A DNA stretch of 64,000 nucleotides from Luzula sylvatica. Lineage: Eukaryota > Streptophyta > Magnoliopsida > Poales > Juncaceae. The DNA lies in assembly GCA_946800325.1 (NCBI GenBank), contig OX326961.1, positions 40,369,543 to 40,433,542 of the forward strand. The letters run 5' to 3'. Under the pieces are notes generated by a model. The model saw nothing but the letters and a program-made list of their open reading frames with translations, was not told where the DNA came from and made no database searches. Both the position numbers and the translations under genes were made by a program. This document shows positions 23,184 to 36,572 of this stretch, piece after piece (within the stretch, counting starts at the first letter, position 1; the number at the start of each line of letters is the position of its first letter).

Positions 23184-26100
23184 CGTTAAAATCTTGTTTT
23201 GAATCGAAAAACAAACTTTCTTAGTGTTTGTGTAATTTGGTGATAAGTTATGTAGTAAAAGGTACGATACAAATGATCTTAAAACACGTTATTTGAACTC
23301 GTCAAAGCGTTCAAATCTTGTTTTGAATCAAAAAACAAACTTTCTTAGTGTTTGTGAAATTTGGTGAAAAGTTATGTGGTAAAAGATATGGTACAAATGA
23401 TCTAAAAACACGTTATTTGAACTCCTCAAAGCGTTCAAATCTTGTTTTGAATCGAAAAACAAACTATGTTAGTGTTTGTGAAATTTGGTGAAAAGTTATG
23501 TTCTAAAAGGTACGATACAAATGATCTAAAAACACGTTATTTGAACTCCTCAAAGCGTTAAAAGCTTGTTTTGAATCGAAACTCAAACTTTCTTAGTGTT
23601 TGTGAAATTTCGTGAAAAGTTATGTAGTAAAAGATACGATACAAATGATCTAAAACATGTTATTTGAACTCCTCAAAGCGCTAAAATCTTGTTTTGAATC
23701 GAAAAACAAACATTCTTAGTGTTTGTGAAATTTGGTGAAAAGTTATGTAGTAAAAGATACGATACAAAGGATCTAAAAACACGTTATTTGAACTCCTCAA
23801 AGCGTTAAAATCTTGTTTTGAATCGAAAAACAAACTTTCTTAGTGTTTGTGAAATTTGGTGAAAAGTTACGTAGTAAAAGATACGATACAAATGATCTAC
23901 AAACATGTTATTTGAACTACTCAAAGCGTTAAAATCTTGTTTTGAATCGAAAAACAAACTTTCTTAGTGTTTGTGAAATTCGGTGAAAAGTTATGTAGTA
24001 AAAGATACGATACAAATGATCTAAAAACACGTTATTTGAGCTCCTCAAAGCGTTAAAAGTGTGTTTTGAATCGAAAAACAAACTTTCTTAGTGTTTGTGA
24101 AATTTGGTGAAAAGATCCGTAGTAAAAGATACGATACAAATGATCTTAAAACACGTTATTTGAACTCGTCAAAGCGTTAAAATCTTGTTTTGAATCGAAA
24201 AACAAACTTTCTTAGTGTTTGTGAAATTTGGTGAAAAGTTATGTGGTAAAAGATACGATACAAATGATCTAGAAACACGTTATTTGAACTCCTCAAAGCG
24301 TTAAAATCTTGTTTTGAATCGAAAAACAAACTATCTTAGTGTTTGTGAAATTTGGTGAAAATTTATGTACTACAAGATACGATACAAATGATCTAGAAAC
24401 ACGTTATTTGAACTCCTCAAAGCGTTAAAAGCTTGTTTTGAATCGAAACACAAACTTTCTTAGTGTTTGTGAAATTTCGTGAAAAGTTATGTAGTAAAAG
24501 ATACGATACAAAGGATCTAAAAACAGGTTATTTGAACTCCTCAAAGCGTTAAAATCTTGTTCTGAATCGAAAAATAAACTTTCTTAGTGTTTGTGAAATT
24601 TGGAGAAAAGTTACGTACTAAAAGATATGATACAAATGATCTTAAAACACGTTATTTGAACTACTCAAAGCGTTAAAATCTTGTTTTGAATCGAAAAACA
24701 AACTTTCTTAGTGTTTGTGAAATTCGGTGAAAAGTTATGTAGTAAAAGATACGGTACAAATGATCTAAAAACACGTTATTTGAGCTCCTCAAAGCGTTAA
24801 AATCTTGTTTAGAATCGAAAAACAAACTATCTTAGTGTTTGTGAAATTTGGTGAAAAGTTATGTACTAAAAGATACGATACAAATGATCTTAAAACACGT
24901 TATTTGAACTCGTCAAAGCGTTAAAATCTTGTTTTGAATCTAAAAACAAACTTTCTTAGTGTTTGTGAAATTTTGTGAAAAGTTACGTGGTAAAAGATAC
25001 GATACAAATGATCTACAGACACGTTATTTGAACTCCTCACAGCGTTAAAATCTTGTTTTGAATCGAAAAACAAACTATCTTAGTGTTTGTGAAATTTGGT
25101 GAAAAGTAATGTACGAAAAGATACGATACAAATGATCTAAAAACACGTCATTTGAGCTCCTCAAAGCGTTAAAAGCTTGTTTTGAATCGAAAAACAAACT
25201 TTCTTAGTGTTTGTGATATTTGGTGATAAGTTATGTAGTAAAAGATACGATACAAATGATCTTAAAACACGTTATTTGAACTCGTCAAAGCGTTAAAATC
25301 TTGTTTTGAATCGAAAAACAAACTTTCTTAGTGTTTGTGAAATTTGGTGAAAAGTTATGTGGTAAAAGATACGGTACAAATGATCTAAAAACACGTTATT
25401 TGAACTCCTCAAAGCGTTAAAATCTTGTTTTGAATCGAAAAACAAACTATGTTAGTGTTTGTGAAATTTGGTGAAAAGTTATGTACTAAAAGGTACGATA
25501 CAAATGATCTAAAAACACGTTATTTGAACTCCTCAAAGCGTTAAAAGCTTGTTTTGAATCGAAACTCAAACTTTCTTAGTGTTTGTGAAATTTCGTGAAA
25601 AGTTATGTAGTAAAAGATACGATACAAATGATCTAAAACATGTTATTTGAACTCCTCAAAGCGCTAAAATCTTGTTTTGAATCGAAAAACAAACTTTCTT
25701 AGTGTTTGTGAAATTTGGTGAAAAGTTATGTAGTAAAAGATACGGTACAAAGGATCTAAAAACACGTTATTTGAACTCCTCAAAGCGTTAAAATCTTGTT
25801 TTGAATCGAAAAACAAACTTTCTTAGTGTTTGTGAAATTTGGTGAAAAGTTACGTAGTAAAAGATACGATACAAATGATCTACAAACATGTTATTTGAAC
25901 TACTCAAAGCGTTAAAATCTTGTTTTGAATCGAAAAACAAACTTTCTTAGTGTTTGTGAAATTCGGTGAAAAGTTATGTAGTAAAAGATACCATACAAAT
26001 GATCTAAAAACACGTTATTTGAGCTCCTCAAAGCGTTAAAAGTGCGTTTTGAATCGAAAAACAAACTTTCTTAGTGTTTGTGAAATTTGGTGAAAAGATC

Positions 26101-26777
26101 TGTAGTAAAAGATACGATACAAATGATCTTAAAACACGTTATTTGAACTCGTCAAAGCGTTAAAATCTTGTTTTGAATCGAAAAACAAACTTTCTTAGTG
26201 TTTGTGAAATTTGGTGAAAAGTAATGTGGTAAAAGATACGATACAAATGATCTAGAAACACGTTATTTGAACTCCTCAAAGCGTTAAAAGCTTGTTTTGA
26301 ATCGAAACACAAACTTTCTTAGTGTTTGTGAAATTTCGTGAAAAGTTATGTAGTAAAAGATACGATACAAAGGATCTAAAAACAGGTTATTTGAACTCCT
26401 CAAAGCGTTAAAATCTTGTTTTGAATCGAAAAACAAACTTTCTTAGTGTTTGTGAAATTTGGAGAAAAGTTACGTACTAAAAGATACGATACAAATGATC
26501 TTAAAACACGTTATTTGAACTACTCAAAGCGTTAAAATCTTGTTTTGAATCGAAAAACAAACTTTCTTAGTGTTTGTGAAATTCGGTGAAAAGTTGTGTA
26601 CTAAAAGATACGGTACAAATGATCTAAAAACACGTTATTTGAGCTCCTCAAAGCGTTAAAATCTTGTTTAGAATCGAAAAACAAACTATCTTAGTGTTTG
26701 TGAAATTTGGTGAAAAGTTATGTACTAAAAGATACAATACAAATGATCTTAAAACACGTTATTTGAACTCGTCAAAG
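23184..26777 (+). repeat. Block B3, 29 monomers, 3,594 bp (16+13)
   Basis: This is the third copy of block B. Part a (23184-25166) is again exactly 1,983 bp. Part b (25167-26777, 13 monomers) stops two monomers short of B1b, at the point equivalent to 13022, where block C begins. Private variants include ATCAAAAAAC near 23328 (CG to CA) and AAAAGGTACG near 23260. Confidence 0.87.
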
Positions 26778-29753
26778 CGTTAAAATCTTGTTTTGAATCG
26801 AAAAACAAACTTTCTTAGTGTTTGTGATATTTGGTGATAAGTTATGTAGTAAAAGATACGATACATATGATCTTAAAACACGTTATTTGAACTCGTCAAA
26901 GCGTTAAAATCTTGTTTTGAATCGAAAAACAAACTTTCTTAGTGTTTGTGAAATTTGGTGAAAAGTTATGTGGTAAAAGATACGGTACAAATGATCTAAA
27001 AACACGTCATTTGAACTCCTCAAAGCGTTAAAATCTTGTTTTGAATCGAAAAACAAACTATGTTAGTGTTTGTGAAATTTGGTGAAAAGTTATGTGGTAA
27101 AAGATACGATACAAATGATCTAGAAACACGTTATTTGAACTCCTCAAAGCGTTAAAATCTTGTTTTGAATCGAAAAACAAACTATCTTAGTGTTTGTGAA
27201 ATTTGGTGAAAAGTTATGTACTAAAATATACGATACAAATGATCTAGAAACACGTTATTTGAACTCCTCAAAGCGTTAAAAGCTTGTTTTGAATCGAAAC
27301 ACAAACTTTCTTAGTGTTTGTGAAATTTCGTGAAAAGTTATGTAGTAAAAGATACGATACAAAGGATCTAAAAACAGGTTATTTGAACTCCTCAAAGCGT
27401 TAAAATCTTGTTTTGAATCGAAAAACAAACTTTCTTTGTGTTTGTGAAATTTGGAGAAAAGTTACGTACTAAAAGATACGATACAAATGATCTTAAAACA
27501 CGTTATTTGAACTACTCAAAGCGTTAAAATCTTGTTTTGAATCGAAAAACAAACTTTCTTAGTGTTTGTGAAATTCGGTGAAAAGTTGTGTAGTAAAAGA
27601 TACGGTACAAATGATCTAAAAACACGTTATTTGAGCTCCTCAAAGCGTTAAAATCTTGTTTAGAATCGAAAAACAAACTATCTTAGTGTTTGTGAAATTT
27701 GGTGAAAAGTTATGTACTAAAAGATACGATACAAATGATCTTAAAACACGTTATTTGAACTCGTCAAAGCGTTAAAATCTTGTTTTGAATCTAAAAACAA
27801 ACTTTCTTAGTGTTTGTGAAATTTTGTGAAAAGTTACGTGGTAAAAGATACGATACAAATGATCTACAGACACGTTATTTGAACTCCTCACAGCGTTAAA
27901 ATCTTGTTTTGAATCGAAAAACAAACTATCTTAGTGTTTGTGAAATTTGGTGAAAAGTTATGTACTGAAAGATACGATACAAATGATCTAGAAACACGTT
28001 ATTTGAACTCCTCAAAGCGTTAAAAGCTTGTTTTGAATCGAAACACAAACTTTCTTAGTGTTTGTGAAATTTCGTGAAAAGTTATGTAGTAAAAGATACG
28101 ATACAAAGGATCTAAAAACACGTTATTTGAACTCCTCAAAACGTTAAAATCTTGTTTTGAATCGAAAAACAAACTTTCTTAGTGTTTGTGAAATTTGGTG
28201 ATAAGTTATGTAGTAAAAGATACGATACAAATGATCTTAAAACACGTTATTTGAACTCGTCAAAGCGTTAAAATCTTGTTTTGAATCGAAAAACAAACTT
28301 TCTTAGTGTTTGTGAAATTTGGTGAAAAGTTATGTGGTAAAAGATACGGTACAAATGATCTAAAAACACGTTATTTGAACTCCTCAAAGCGTTAAAATCT
28401 TGTTTTGAATCGAAAAACAAACTATGTTAGTGTTTGTGAAATTTGGTGAAAAGTTATGTACAAAAAGGTACGATACAAATGATCTAAAAACACGTTATTT
28501 GAACTCCTCAAAGCGTTAAAAGCTTGTTTTGAATCGAAACTCAAACTTTCTTAGTGTTTGTGAAATTTCGTGAAAAGTTATGTAGTAAAAGATACGATAC
28601 AAATGATCTAAAACATGTTATTTGAACTCCTCAAAGCGTTAAAATCTTGTTTTGAATCGAAAAACAAACTTTCTTAGTGTTTGTGAAATTTGGTGAAAAG
28701 TTATGTAGTAAAAGATACGATACAAAGGATCTAAAAACACGTTATTTGAACTCCTCAAAGCGTTAAAATCTTGTTTTGAATCGAAAAACAAACTTTCTTA
28801 GTGTTTGTGAAATTTGGTGAAAAGTTATGTTGTAAAAGATACGATACAAATGATCTAGAAACACGTTATTTGAACTCCTCAAAGCGTTAAAATCTTGTTT
28901 TGAATCGAAAAACAAACTATCTTAGTGTTTGTGAAATTTGGTGAAAAGTTATGTACTAAAAGATACGATACAAATGATCTAGAAACACGTTATTTGAACT
29001 CCTCAAAGCGTTAAAAGCTTGTTTTGAATCGAAACACAAACTATCTTAGTGTTTGTGAAATTTCGTGAAAAGTTATGTAGTAAAAGATACGATACAAAGG
29101 ATCTAAAAACAGGTTATTTGAACTCCTCAAAGCGTTAAAATCTTGTTTTGAATCGAAAAACAAACTTTCTTAGTGTTTGTGAAATTTGGAGAAAAGTTAC
29201 GTAGTAAAAGATACGATACAAATGATCTTAAAACACGTTATTTATACTACTCAAAGCGTTAAAATCTTGTTTTGAATCGAAAAACAAACTTTCTTAGTGT
29301 TTGTGAAATTCGGTGAAAAGTTATGTAGTAAAAGATACGGTACAAATGATCTAAAAACACGTTATTTGAGCTCCTCAAAGCGTTAAAATCTTGTTTAGAA
29401 TTCGAAAAACAAACTATCATAGTGTTTGTGAAATTTGGTGAAAAGTTATGTACTAAAAGATACGATACAAATGATCTTAAAACACGTTATTTGAACTACT
29501 CAAAGCGTTAAAATCTTGTTTTGAATCGAAAAACAAACTTTCTTAGTGTTTGTGAAATTCGGTGGAAAGTTATGTAGTAAAAGATACGGTACAAATGATC
29601 TAAAAACACGTTATTTGAGCTCCTCAAAGCGTTAAAATCTTGTTTAGAATCGAAAAACAAACTATCTTAGTGTTTGTGAAATTTGGTGAAAAGTTATGTA
29701 CTAAAAGATACGATACAAATGATCTTAAAACACGTTATTTGAACTCGTCAAAG
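26778..29753 (+). repeat. Block C unit C1, 24 monomers, 2,976 bp
   Basis: This unit starts with a TGATATTTGG monomer that also has a CATATG (26864), and ends before the next such monomer. It includes TTCTTTGTG (near 27434), a GTGATAAG monomer at 28142 leading straight to m2, ATGTACAAAAAGG near 28459, and the first 125-bp GAATTCG monomer (GAATTC 29398-29403). One 123-bp and one 125-bp monomer cancel, so the length is exactly 24 x 124. Confidence 0.85.
29394..29406. other. One-base insertion creating GAATTC (125-bp monomer)
   Basis: A type m11 monomer reads TTTAGAATTCG instead of TTTAGAATCG. The extra T makes an EcoRI site at 29398-29403 and a 125-bp monomer. Equivalent sites are at 32250-32255 and 36217-36222, spaced 2,852 and 3,967 bp. 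One insertion event copied by later amplification explains all three. Confidence 0.9.
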
Positions 29754-32605
29754 CGTTAAAATCTTGTTTTGAATCGAAAAACAAACTTTCTTAGTGTTTG
29801 TGATATTTGGTGATAAGTTATGTAGTAAAAGATACGATACATATGATCTTAAAACACGTTATTTGAACTCGTCAAAGCGTTAAAATCTTGTTTTGAATCG
29901 AAAAACAAACTTTCTTAGTGTTTGTGAAATTCGGTGAAAAGTTATGTAGTAAAAGATACGATACAAATGATCTAAAAATACGTTATTTGAGCTCCTCAAA
30001 GCGTTAAAAGTGTGTTTTGAATCGAAAAACCAACTTTCTTAGTGTTTGTGAAATTTGGTGAAAAGATCTGTAGTAAAAGATACGATACAAATGATCTTAA
30101 AACACGTTATTTGAACTCGTCAAAGCGTTAAAATCTTGTTTTGAATCGAAAAACAAACTTTCTTAGTGTTTGTGAAATTTGGTGAAAAGTTATGTGGTAA
30201 AAGATACGATACAAATGATCTAGAAACACGTTATTTGAACTCCTCAAAGCGTTAAAATCTTGTTTTGAATCGAAAAACAAACTATCTTAGTGTTTGTGAA
30301 ATTTGGTGAAAATTTATGTACTACAAGATACGATACAAATGATCTAGAAACACGTTATTTGAACTCCTCAAAGCGTTAAAAGCTTGTTTTGAATCGAAAC
30401 ACAAACTTTCTTAGTGTTTGTGAAATTTCGTGAAAAGTTATGTAGTAAAAGATACGATACAAAGGATCTAAAAACAGGTTATTTGAACTCCTCAAAGCGT
30501 TAAAATCTTGTTTTGAATCGAAAAACAAACTTTCTTTGTGTTTGTGAAATTTGGAGAAAAGTTACGTACTAAAAGATACGATACAAATGATCTTAAAACA
30601 CGTTATTTGAACTACTCAAAGCGTTAAAATCTTGTTTTGAATCGAAAAACAAACTTTCTTAGTGTTTGTGAAATTCGGTGAAAAGTTGTGTAGTAAAAGA
30701 TACGGTACAAATGATCTAAAAACACGTTATTTGAGCTCCTCAAAGCGTTAAAATCTTGTTTAGAATCGAAAAACAAACTATCTTAGTGTTTGTGAAATTT
30801 GGTGAAAAGTTATGTACTGAAAGATACGATACAAATGATCTAGAAACACGTTATTTGAACTCCTCAAAGCGTTAAAAGCTTGTTTTGAATCGAAACACAA
30901 ACTTTCTTAGTGTTTGTGAAATTTCGTGAAAAGTTATGTAGTAAAAGATACGATACAAAGGATCTAAAAACACGTTATTTGAACTCCTCAAAACGTTAAA
31001 ATCTTGTTTTGAATCGAAAAACAAACTTTCTTAGTGTTTGTGAAATTTGGTGATAAGTTATGTAGTAAAAGATACGATACAAATGATCTTAAAACACGTT
31101 ATTTGAACTCGTCAAAGCGTTAAAATCTTGTTTTGAATCGAAAAACAAACTTTCTTAGTGTTTGTGAAATTTGGTGAAAAGTTATGTGGTAAAAGATACG
31201 GTACAAATGATCTAAAAACACGTTATTTGAACTCCTCAAAGCGTTAAAATCTTGTTTTGAATCGAAAAACAAACTATGTTAGTGTTTGTGAAATTTGGTG
31301 AAAAGTTATGTACAAAAAGGTACGATACAAATGATCTAAAAACACGTTATTTGAACTCCTCAAAGCGTTAAAAGCTTGTTTTGAATCGAAACTCAAACTT
31401 TCTTAGTGTTTGTGAAATTTCGTGAAAAGTTATGTAGTAAAATATACGATACAAATGATCTAAAACATGTTATTTGAACTCCTCAAAGCGTTAAAATCTT
31501 GTTTTGAATCGAAAAACAAACTTTCTTAGTGTTTGTGAAATTTGGTGAAAAGTTATGTAGTAAAAGATACGATACAAAGGATCTAAAAACACGTTATTTG
31601 AACTCCTCAAAGCGTTAAAATCTTGTTTTGAATCGAAAAACAAACTTTCTTAGTGTTTGTGAAATTTGGTGAAAAGTTATGTGGTAAAAGATACGATACA
31701 AATGATCTAGAAACACGTTATTTGAACTCCTCAAAGCGTTAAAATCTTGTTTTGAATCGAAAAACAAACTATCTTAGTGTTTGTGAAATTTGGTGAAAAG
31801 TTATGTACTAAAAGATACGATACAAATGATCTAGAAACACGTTATTTGAACTCCTCAAAGCGTTAAAAGCTTGTTTTGAATCGAAACACAAACTTTCTTA
31901 GTGTTTGTGAAATTTCGTGAAAAGTTATGTAGTAAAAGATACGATACAAAGGATCTAAAAACAGGTTATTTGAACTCCTCAAAGCGTTAAAATCTTGTTT
32001 TGAATCGAAAAACAAACTTTCTTAGTGTTTGTGAAATTTGGAGAAAAGTTACGTAGTAAAAGATACGATACAAATGATCTTAAAACACGTTATTTGAACT
32101 ACTCAAAGCGTTAAAATCTTGTTTTGAATCGAAAAACAAACTTTCTTAGTGTTTGTGAAATTCGGTGAAAAGTTATGTAGTAAAAGATACGGTACAAATG
32201 ATCTAAAAACACGTTATTTGAGCTCCTCAAAGCGTTAAAATCTTGTTTAGAATTCGAAAAACAAACTATCTTAGTGTTTGTGAAATTTGGTGAAAAGTTA
32301 TGTACTAAAAGATACGATACAAATGATCTTAAAACACGTTATTTGAACTACTCAAAGCGTTAAAATCTTGTTTTGAATCGAAAAACAAACTTTCTTAGTG
32401 TTTGTGAAATTCGGTGGAAAGTTATGTAGTAAAAGATACGGTACAAATGATCTAAAAACACGTTATTTGAGCTCCTCAAAGCGTTAAAATCTTGTTTAGA
32501 ATCGAAAAACAAACTATCTTAGTGTTTGTGAAATTTGGTGAAAAGTTATGTACTAAAAGATACGATACAAATGATCTTAAAACACGTTATTTGAACTCGT
32601 CAAAG
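29754..32605 (+). repeat. Block C unit C2, 23 monomers, 2,852 bp
   Basis: This unit starts with the CATATG monomer (29840) and then jumps to an AAATTCGG monomer. Against C3, five monomers (619 bp, one of them 123 bp) are missing: the distance between the AAAGTGTG monomers of C2 and C3 is 3,471 bp, whereas the start markers are 2,852 bp apart. It contains AGATCT near 30064, ACTACAAG near 30322, ATGTACAAAAAGG near 31311 and GAATTC 32250-32255. Confidence 0.85.
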
Positions 32606-35600
32606 CGTTAAAATCTTGTTTTGAATCGAAAAACAAACTTTCTTAGTGTTTGTGATATTTGGTGATAAGTTATGTAGTAAAAGATACGATACATATGATC
32701 TTAAAACACGTTATTTGAACTCGTCAAAGCGTTAAAATCTTGTTTTGAATCGAAAAACAAACTTTCTTAGTGTTTGTGAAATTTGGTGAAAAGTTATGTG
32801 GTAAAAGATACGGTACAAATGATCTAAAAACAGGTTATTTGAACTCCTCAAAGCGTTAAAATCTTGTTTTGAATCGAAAAACAAACTATGTTAGTGTTTG
32901 TGAAATTTGGTGAAAAGTTATGTACTAAAAGGTACGATACAAATGATCTAAAAACACGTTATTTGTACTCCTCAAAGCGTTAAAAGCTTGTTTTGAATCG
33001 AAACTCAAACTTTCTTAGTGGTTGTGAAATTTCGTGAAAAGTTATGTAGTAAAAGATACGATACAAATGATCTAAAACATGTTATTTGAACTCCTCAAAG
33101 CGCTAAAATCTTGTTTTGAATCGAAAAACAAACTTTCTTAGTGTTTGTGAAATTTGGTGAAAAGTTAGGTAGTAAAAGATACGATACAAAGGATCTAAAA
33201 GCACGTTATTTGAACTCCTCAAAGCGTTAAAATCTTGTTTTGAATCGAAAAACAAACTTTCTTAGTGTTTGTGAAATTTGGTGAAAAGTTACGTAGTAAA
33301 AGATACGATACAACTGATCTACAAACATGTTATTTGAACTACTCAAAGCGTTAAAATCTTGTTTTGAATCGAAAAACAAAATTTCTTAGTGTTTGTGAAA
33401 TTCGGTGAAAAGTTATGTAGTAAAAGATACGATACAAATGATCTAAAAATACGTTATTTGAGCTCCTCAAAGCGTTAAAAGTGTGTTTTGAATCGAAAAA
33501 CAAACTTTCTTAGTGTTTGTGAAATTTGGTGAAAAGATCTGTAGTAAAAGATACGATACAAATGATCTTAAAACACGTTATTTGAACTCGTCAAAGCGTT
33601 AAAATCTTGTTTTGAATCGAAAAATAAACTTTCTTAGTGTTTGTGAAATTTGGTGAAAAGTTATGTGGTAAAAGATACGATACAAATGATCTAGAAACAC
33701 GTTATTTGAACTCCTCAAAGCGTTAAAATCTTGTTTTGAATCGAAAAACAAACTATCTTAGTGTTTGTGAAATTTGGTGAAAAGTTATGTACTAAAAGAT
33801 ACGATACAAATGATCTAGAAACACGTTATTTGAACTCCTCAAAGCGTTAAAAGCTTGTTTTGAATCGAAACACAAACTTTCTTAGTGTTTGTGAAATTTC
33901 GTGAAAAGTTATGTAGTAAAAGATACGATACAAAGGATCTAAAAACAGGTTATTTGAACTCCTCAAAGCGTTAAAATCTTGTTTTGAATCGAAAAACAAA
34001 CTTTCTTTGTGTTTGTGAAATTTGGAGAAAAGTTACGTACTAAAAGATACGATACAAATGATCTTAAAACACGTTATTTGAACTACTCAAAGCGTTAAAA
34101 TCTTGTTTTGAATCGAAAAACAAACTTTCTTAGTGTTTGTGAAATTCGGTGAAAAGTTGTGTAGTAAAAGATACGGTACAAATGATCTAAAAACACGTTA
34201 TTTGAGCTCCTCAAAGCGTTAAAATCTTGTTTAGAATCGAAAAACAAACTATCTTAGTGTTTGTGAAATTTGGTGAAAAGTTATGTACTAAAAGATACGA
34301 TACAAATGATCTTAAAACACGTTATTTGAACTACTCAAAGCGTTAAAATCTTGTTTTGAATCGAAAAACAAACTTTCTTAGTGTTTGTGAAATTCAGTGG
34401 AAAGTTATGTAGTAAAAGATACGGTACAAATGATCTAAAAACACGTTATTTGAGCTCCTCAAAGCGTTAAAATCTTGTTTAGAATCGAAAAACAAACTAT
34501 CTTAGTGTTTGTGAAATTTGGTGAAAAGTTATGTACTGAAAGATACGATACAAATGATCTAGAAACACGTTATTTGAACTCCTCAAAGCGTTAAAAGCTT
34601 GTTTTGAATCGAAACACAAACTTTCTTAGTGTTTGTGAAATTTCGTGAAAAGTTATGTAGTAAAAGATACGATACAAAGGATCTAAAAACACGTTATTTG
34701 AGCTCCTCACAGCGTTAAAATCTTGTTTTGAATCGAAAAACAAACTATCTTAGTGTTTGTGAAATTTGGTGAAAAGTTATGTACTGAAAGATACGATACA
34801 AATGATCTAGAAACACGTTATTTGAACTCCTCAAAGCGTTAAAAGCTTGTTTTGAATCGAAACACAAACTTTCTTAGTGTTTGTGAAATTTCGTGAAAAG
34901 TTATGTAGTAAAAGATACGATACAAAGGATCTAAAAACACGTTATTTGAACTCCTCAAAACGTTAAAATCTTGTTTTGAATCGAAAAACAAACTTTCTTA
35001 GTGTTTGTGAAATTTGGTGATAAGTTATGTAGTAAAAGATACGATACAAATGATCTTAAAACACGTTATTTGAACTCGTCAAAGCGTTAAAATCTTGTTT
35101 TGAATCGAAAAACAAACTTTCTTAGTGTTTGTGAAATTTGGTGAAAAGTTATGTGGTAAAAGATACGGTACAAATGATCTAAAAACACGTTATTTGAACT
35201 CCTCAAAGCGTTAAAATCTTGTTTTGAATCGAAAAACAAACTATGTTAGTGTTTGTGAAATTTGGTGAAAAGTTATGTACAAAAAGGTACGATACAAATG
35301 ATCTAAAAACACGTTATTTGAACTCCTCAAAGCGTTAAAAGCTTGTTTTGAATCGAAACTCAAACTTTCTTAGTGTTTGTGAAATTTCGTGAAAAGTTAT
35401 GTAGTAAAATATACGATACAAATGATCTAAAACATGTTATTTGAACTCCTCAAAGCGTTAAAATCTTGTTTTGAATCGAAAAACAAACTTTCTTAGTGTT
35501 TGTGAAATTTGGTGAAAAGTTATGTAGTAAAAGATACGATACAAAGGATCTAAAAACACGTTATTTGAACTCCTCAAAGCGTTAAAATCTTGTTTTGAAT

Positions 35601-36572
35601 CGAAAAACAAACTTTCTTAGTGTTTGTGAAATTTGGTGAAAAGTTATGTGGTAAAAGATACGATACAAATGATCTAGAAACACGTTATTTGAACTCCTCA
35701 AAGCGTTAAAATCTTGTTTTGAATCGAAAAACAAACTATCTTAGTGTTTGTGAAATTTGGTGAAAAGTTATGTACTAAAAGATACGATACAAATGATCTA
35801 GAAACACGTTATTTGAACTCCTCAAAGCGTTAAAAGCTTGTTTTGAATCGAAACACAAACTTTCTTAGTGTTTGTGAAATTTCGTGAAAAGTTATGTAGT
35901 AAAAGATACGATACAAAGGATCTAAAAACAGGTTATTTGAACTCCTCAAAGCGTTAAAATCTTGTTTTGAATCGAAAAACAAACTTTCTTAGTGTTTGTG
36001 AAATTTGGAGAAAAGTTACGTAGTAAAAGATACGATACAAATGATCTTAAAACACGTTATTTGAACTACTCAAAGCGTTAAAATCTTGTTTTGAATCGAA
36101 AAACAAACTTTCTTAGTGTTTGTGAAATTCGGTGAAAAGTTATGTAGTAAAAGATACGGTACAAATGATCTAAAAACACGTTATTTGAGCTCCTCAAAGC
36201 GTTAAAATCTTGTTTAGAATTCGAAAAACAAACTATCTTAGTGTTTGTGAAATTTGGTGAAAAGTTATGTACTAAAAGATACGATACAAATGATCTTAAA
36301 ACACGTTATTTGAACTACTCAAAGCGTTAAAATCTTGTTTTGAATCGAAAAACAAACTTTCTTAGTGTTTGTGAAATTCGGTGGAAAGTTATGTAGTAAA
36401 AGATACGGTACAAATGATCTAAAAACACGTTATTTGAGCTCCTCAAAGCGTTAAAATCTTGTTTAGAATCGAAAAACAAACTATCTTAGTGTTTGTGAAA
36501 TTTGGTGAAAAGTTATGTACTAAAAGATACGATACAAATGATCTTAAAACACGTTATTTGAACTCGTCAAAG
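32606..36572 (+). repeat. Block C unit C3, 32 monomers, 3,967 bp
   Basis: This unit starts with the CATATG monomer (32692). It carries AACAGG in m2 (near 32828), TATTTGTACTCC (near 32961), AGTGGTTGTG (near 33017), TTAGGTAG (near 33166), AATTCAGTGG (34391), ATGTACAAAAAGG (35278) and GAATTC (36217). Several of these recur exactly 3,967 bp later in C4. A two-monomer duplication lies at about 34535-34783. Confidence 0.86.
34490..34850 (+). repeat. Local dimer duplication in C3
   Basis: ACTGAAAG occurs at 34535 and again at 34783, exactly 248 bp (two monomers) apart, with an AAGCTT monomer between. The second copy is entered through an unusual GAGCTCCTCACAGCG join (near 34699), which mixes the end of an m10-like monomer with a CACAGCG start. 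Confidence 0.8.
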
